This document shows positions 5,562 to 7,775 of a DNA stretch of 7,775 nt, in pieces. A model generated the notes under the pieces. The model saw only the letters and a list, made by a program, of their open reading frames with translations. It was not told the origin of the DNA and made no database searches. The position numbers and the translations under genes were made by a program. The DNA comes from Flavobacteriales bacterium (GTDB taxonomy: Bacteria > Bacteroidota > Bacteroidia > Flavobacteriales > BACL11): contig NZWA01000086.1 in the NCBI GenBank assembly GCA_002697505.1, positions 1 to 7,775 on the forward strand. The letters are read 5' to 3'. Position 1 is the first letter of the stretch. Each line of letters starts with the position of its first letter.

Positions 5562-5654
5562 TCAGAGGCAGGGTAGTCCTAATCTAGGCGTGATTAGATT
5601 TATGATCACCCAGATAGGATAAAGACTCAATGCAATCCAAAACCATTCCATCAT
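5562..5654 (-). CDS. 30-residue single-pass membrane peptide, overlapping DUF1289 gene
   Basis: The start codon overlaps the DUF1289 stop as ATGA (four bases, 5654-5651), the same junction type as between the lipoprotein and DUF1289 genes. The product begins MMEWFWIALSLYPIWVIINL. Residues 4-21 form a strongly hydrophobic, tryptophan-rich membrane helix, followed by a short TPRLGLPCL tail with one basic residue and a cysteine. It is too short to resemble a known family. The overlap and the membrane-helix composition support a real gene; its length alone would not. Possible roles are a small membrane regulator or an accessory to the lipoprotein two genes upstream, which is inference. Confidence 0.5.
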   Translation of the reverse strand: MMEWFWIALSLYPIWVIINLITPRLGLPCL

Positions 5655-5818
5655 GAAACTCTCAATCTGTCAATCACTTTTTGTCTCCATTCATCTGTCT
5701 CTCTGGTCCATAATTTTATTTCTTCTCTCGTTCTCCCACATCCTACGCAAAATTCTTCTCCGTTGTTTTTGCGTTTTACAAGTTTGCATATCTTTTTGCA
5801 TGGTGACTTTACTTTCAT
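5651..5818 (-). CDS. DUF1289 family small zinc-motif protein, 55 residues
   Basis: This small protein matches the DUF1289 pattern (the YdhL-like family, common in proteobacteria): SPCKKICKL near the N-terminus, FCVGCGRTREEIKLW in the middle and a charged helical end (DEWRQKVIDRL). The four cysteines (C7, C11, C24, C27) form a CxxxC plus CxxC set likely to bind zinc. The biochemical role of the family is unknown. The ATG overlaps the lipoprotein stop as ATGA, and the TGA stop overlaps the next start the same way, so it is translationally coupled on both sides. Family length in bacteria is usually somewhat longer because of variable ends; the core is complete here. Presence in a phage suggests acquisition from a proteobacterial host. 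It is short, but the motif makes the identification reliable. Confidence 0.88.
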   Translation of the reverse strand: MKVKSPCKKICKLVKRKNNGEEFCVGCGRTREEIKLWTRETDEWRQKVIDRLRVS

Positions 5819-6717
5819 TTTTGCAGGATAACTTGCAATGTCTGACTGTCTGCATTACAACTTTTACCTACTCCACCCCAATTTTTGTTTCCAATCAATG
5901 GTCTGATTGTGTATCCAATATCACTTGAATTCAAACAAGCACAATCTCTTCTCTGTCTATCAAATGCACTCAACTCAAGACCCCACCCACATTTACCTAC
6001 TGTCCAGTACATACCATCACAATACAATCCATAAACTTCAAATGATGCATTATCTTTATTTCGTAAGAAGTCATTGATAAAAACGCTGTTTGTGCAAGTT
6101 GTCATATTATCTGGGTTACCGATTGATATGTTGTCCCATGTCTGACTTGATGCGTTGTCCCAGAAATCTTTATATGTCTGTTCTTGTATTAAATTGGGAA
6201 CTTGACCTTTTGTAAAATTATCAGACCAAGAAAGAATGGTAGTGACTGTTGTTTCTACGATTTCCTCTGTCTCATTATCCGTATCCACCACTTGACTAGG
6301 ATGATCGGGATTGACAGAAACAGGAACAGTAACAGTGGTGGTTGGAGGGCTATTATGTGTGACAACAAAAGGGTCTGAAATTCCAGATTCATAGTGTATT
6401 TGTGGTTCCTCAAAAGTGTAATTTTTGTACTGTACCTCAAGTTGAATATTAACAGGCGCCATGACTGTCCCTGTCATGTTTTTATCTAACTCTGTTTCAT
6501 CATATAAATGTTTTTGAATGAAATCTGTCAGATCAATATGATGTTTTTGAACCATAACAGGTCTTGTACCTGTTCTAAAATTTGCTTCTGGATACTCTTT
6601 TTGTCTTGGGTGTTCATAGTTGAGAGTAACTTTGATGTCCTCTTCTTTTTGACCCTCACAACTAATTAAACTTGTAGCGACGATCAACAACCCTAATATT
6701 ATTTTCGTCATGGTCAT
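5815..6717 (-). CDS. Secreted lipoprotein with six-cysteine C-terminal region, 300 residues
   Basis: The N-terminus is a lipoprotein signal: one lysine (K5), a hydrophobic core IILGLLIVATS and the lipobox LISC, with C20 as the lipidated residue. E21 at +2 is not the aspartate inner-membrane retention signal, so an outer-membrane location is likely in a Gram-negative host. Residues 21-120 are mixed, 122-160 form a Pro/Thr/Val-rich linker (PPTTTVTVPVSV, ETTVTT), and about 165-205 hold a repeated WDNxS pattern. Residues 205-298 hold C208, C233, C243, C259, C261 and C287, an even number suited to disulfides outside the cytoplasm, ending in NWGGVGKSCNADSQT. I do not recognise a family. The start overlaps the preceding gene by 56 bases; AAGGAA lies about 10 bases upstream and M3 is an alternative start. 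Lying after tail-fibre genes, it could act at the surface of the infected cell, for example in receptor masking or superinfection exclusion. Confidence 0.88.
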   Translation of the reverse strand: MTMTKIILGLLIVATSLISCEGQKEEDIKVTLNYEHPRQKEYPEANFRTGTRPVMVQKHHIDLTDFIQKHLYDETELDKNMTGTVMAPVNIQLEVQYKNYTFEEPQIHYESGISDPFVVTHNSPPTTTVTVPVSVNPDHPSQVVDTDNETEEIVETTVTTILSWSDNFTKGQVPNLIQEQTYKDFWDNASSQTWDNISIGNPDNMTTCTNSVFINDFLRNKDNASFEVYGLYCDGMYWTVGKCGWGLELSAFDRQRRDCACLNSSDIGYTIRPLIGNKNWGGVGKSCNADSQTLQVILQK

Positions 6718-6907
6718 GTATGAATACTTCCTTGATAGGTCCGTCTATGTTCTTGTCCCAATAGTCAAGAAACTCTGTGATTCTGGGATATTCTGGGATT
6801 TGGTCTTCTGTTTGCCACATGAATTCATTTACTAAAGAGAGATGGTCTGGTATGTAATAAACCACCTGAACAGTTGCAGTTGTCCATTTCTTTATTATGT
6901 AGACCAT
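6662..6907 (-). CDS. Hypothetical protein, 81 residues, in the tail-fibre operon
   Basis: I do not recognise this family. The start is 3 bases after the stop of the tail-fibre-assembly-like gene, and the 3' end overlaps the lipoprotein gene by 56 bases in another frame. The product is compact and mixed alpha/beta, rich in aromatic and acidic residues: VQVVYYIPDHL near residue 13, IPEYPRITEFLDYWDKN (37-53) and EVFIHDHDENNIRVVDRRYKF at the end. There is no signal peptide, membrane segment or cysteine. No strong Shine-Dalgarno sequence is visible, so translation probably depends on reinitiation from the preceding gene. It is most likely a small accessory protein of the tail-fibre module; nothing shows its function. 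Confidence 0.75.
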   Translation of the reverse strand: MVYIIKKWTTATVQVVYYIPDHLSLVNEFMWQTEDQIPEYPRITEFLDYWDKNIDGPIKEVFIHDHDENNIRVVDRRYKFN

Positions 6908-6910
6908 GAA

Positions 6911-7282
6911 TTATTCTGGTTTTGTTGGCCAGGTGACGTTGGTGAGATTACCTTCTTCGTCTAGTTGTGGTTCTGCTGTTGATGGTAGGTCACGTAATGC
7001 TTGGCGATAATTTTTTTGTTTTTGCGTCATTGTCAAATCTTGTCCTGCCCACCAATCTGTTTCTACGATTCTACGATCTCTTTCTTGTCTAAGTAAACGC
7101 ATTGGTTCTATCGCCTGAAGTTCTTTTTCTTTATTTAAAACTTCATCCCATGTAAATTTGGGACTTTCATTATTTGACTTGACACCTTCTAAACTTGTTA
7201 ATTTCTCTACACTTCCATAAATGGTCAATCCAGTATTTGGATTAGTTTCATTGTGTAATGCTAAAATTGCTTCATATTTCAT
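6911..7282 (-). CDS. Tail fibre assembly / XkdW-like protein, 123 residues
   Basis: The C-terminal half has the pattern seen in many phage tail-fibre-associated small proteins: LRQERDRRIVETDWWAGQDL (64-83), LTMTQKQKNYRQALRDLP (83-100) and a final VTWPTKPE (116-123). This matches the XkdW / tail-fibre-assembly group, whose members act as chaperones or small structural parts for the distal tail fibre. The N-terminal 55 residues (MKYEAILALHNETNP...) are variable, as is usual for the group. The start codon overlaps the stop of the upstream tail-fibre-like gene as TAATG, so the two are coupled, which fits a fibre and its dedicated partner. The length is normal and no defect is visible. The exact role (chaperone or structural) cannot be told from sequence. 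Confidence 0.75.
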   Translation of the reverse strand: MKYEAILALHNETNPNTGLTIYGSVEKLTSLEGVKSNNESPKFTWDEVLNKEKELQAIEPMRLLRQERDRRIVETDWWAGQDLTMTQKQKNYRQALRDLPSTAEPQLDEEGNLTNVTWPTKPE

Positions 7283-7775
7283 TATTGAACTTCCATGAAA
7301 CGTACTCTTGTTTCAAACGTACTATTTCCATAAACAATAAAACGCCCAGATGAATCTACATTTTTTATTTCTATTTTGACACTGAGCGTTCCTGCTGCTG
7401 AAATGGTAACATGGGGTAAAGGCATAGTTTGATGCCACATAAATTCTCGTGTTGCCGCATCTGTATATGCTAAATATGCTCCTAAAGTATATACATGATT
7501 TGTTACAGTTGGACTATGAGTAACGCCAGTATAAGTTACCCTCATATTCTTTCTATTATCCCTATAAGAATCATTTCTCCCATACATTGTCACATCAAAA
7601 AAAGGGTAAATTGTTGTATTATTTCCAGAACCCCCATGACAAACATGATCTGCGGTATTAAAAATTTCTTTGTAATTAGCGTCACCACTTTCATCTTGGT
7701 CACTTGTTTTGTATACAGTTGACATTTTCAAAAGATGTCCAGTAGGAAAAGTTACGGCACTTCCTAGTGTGGCTG
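7282..7775 (-). CDS. Tail-fibre / receptor-binding protein, C-terminal part (5' end outside window)
   Basis: The frame is open to the window edge, giving 163 residues of C-terminus. The visible beginning, ATLGSAVTFPTGHLLK, is the linker seen before the terminal domain of many marine phage tail fibres and structural proteins. The remaining 150 residues are beta-rich and Gly/Thr/Asn/Tyr-rich (VTMYGRNDSYRDNRK, GTLSVKIEIKN, GRFIVYGNSTFETR) and end in VRFMEVQ, typical of a distal receptor-binding domain. An internal TTG (7731) or ATG (7725) could be mistaken for a start, but the upstream codons continue the same protein and no ribosome binding site is visible. The following gene is coupled through TAATG. 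The host receptor cannot be inferred. The structural assignment rests on the linker, composition and neighbour rather than on one diagnostic motif. Confidence 0.75.
   Translation of the reverse strand, partial: ATLGSAVTFPTGHLLKMSTVYKTSDQDESGDANYKEIFNTADHVCHGGSGNNTTIYPFFDVTMYGRNDSYRDNRKNMRVTYTGVTHSPTVTNHVYTLGAYLAYTDAATREFMWHQTMPLPHVTISAAGTLSVKIEIKNVDSSGRFIVYGNSTFETRVRFMEVQ

Noticed and set aside
5576..5600. Inverted repeat CTAATC/GATTAG as a possible terminator
   Set aside because: The stem is only six pairs, lies within the 30-residue ORF and has no following U-run.
6255..6440. Minus-strand ORF with a hydrophobic leucine-rich stretch inside the lipoprotein gene
   Set aside because: It is an alternative frame of the Pro/Thr/Val linker, whose codons read as leucine-rich when shifted; there is no independent start signal.
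6503..6510. TATAAATG, a late-promoter variant, on the plus strand
   Set aside because: It lies inside the lipoprotein gene facing the opposite way, and no plus-strand gene follows it.
7282..7731. Complete 149-residue gene starting at TTG 7731
   Set aside because: The frame stays open to the window edge and the upstream codons (GSAVTFPTGH) continue a tail-fibre-like protein, so this is the end of a longer gene.
1..7775. Search for tRNA, CRISPR array, insertion sequence or intein
   Set aside because: No cloverleaf, regularly spaced repeats, transposase or splicing motifs were seen on either strand by eye.

Overview
The window looks like part of an AT-rich, T4-like myovirus genome, most likely marine and infecting a Gram-negative (probably proteobacterial) host. 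The main reasons are a T4 gp43-type family B DNA polymerase, a perfect T4-type late promoter (TATAAATA), a tail-fibre-like C-terminus followed by a tail-fibre-assembly-like gene, and an Hsp20 of the kind carried by many marine T4-like phages. All supported genes are on the minus strand, so transcription runs from right to left. The first gene on the right and the last gene on the left both run off the window.

Right block (7775 to 5562): the C-terminus of a tail-fibre or receptor-binding protein, then a tail-fibre-assembly/XkdW-like protein, an unrecognised 81-residue protein, a 300-residue secreted lipoprotein with a six-cysteine C-terminal region, a 55-residue DUF1289 zinc-motif protein and a 30-residue single-pass membrane peptide. 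Neighbours overlap or sit 3 bases apart, with TAATG or ATGA junctions at three of the five boundaries, so the block is probably one translationally coupled operon. The last two genes are short.

Middle block (5486 to 3720): an unrecognised 102-residue protein, then a strong sigma70-type promoter with a two-hairpin leader driving an unrecognised 444-residue protein.

Hsp20 unit (3724 to 3091): a TATAAATA late promoter overlaps the stop codon of the 444-residue gene. The predicted transcript starts exactly at a hairpin. Its leader of about 100 bases contains two hairpins and then a third in which CCTTGCT pairs with the Shine-Dalgarno AGGAGG. This third hairpin has the bulged-G UUGCU/AGGA pattern of ROSE RNA thermometers. 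The gene ends at a good intrinsic terminator. A temperature-controlled phage Hsp20 is the most interesting hypothesis in the window.

Left block (3068 to 1): an unrecognised 103-residue protein, an M15-type zinc peptidase, a 51-residue small ORF and DNA polymerase. The ribosome binding site of the small ORF is folded into a hairpin with the peptidase stop codon. The small ORF stop overlaps the polymerase start (TAATG), and a near-consensus sigma70 promoter lies inside its coding sequence. Polymerase may therefore be expressed in two ways: early from the internal promoter, and by coupling on a longer message.

No stretch over 300 bases lacks a gene. I saw no tRNA, CRISPR array, insertion sequence or intein.
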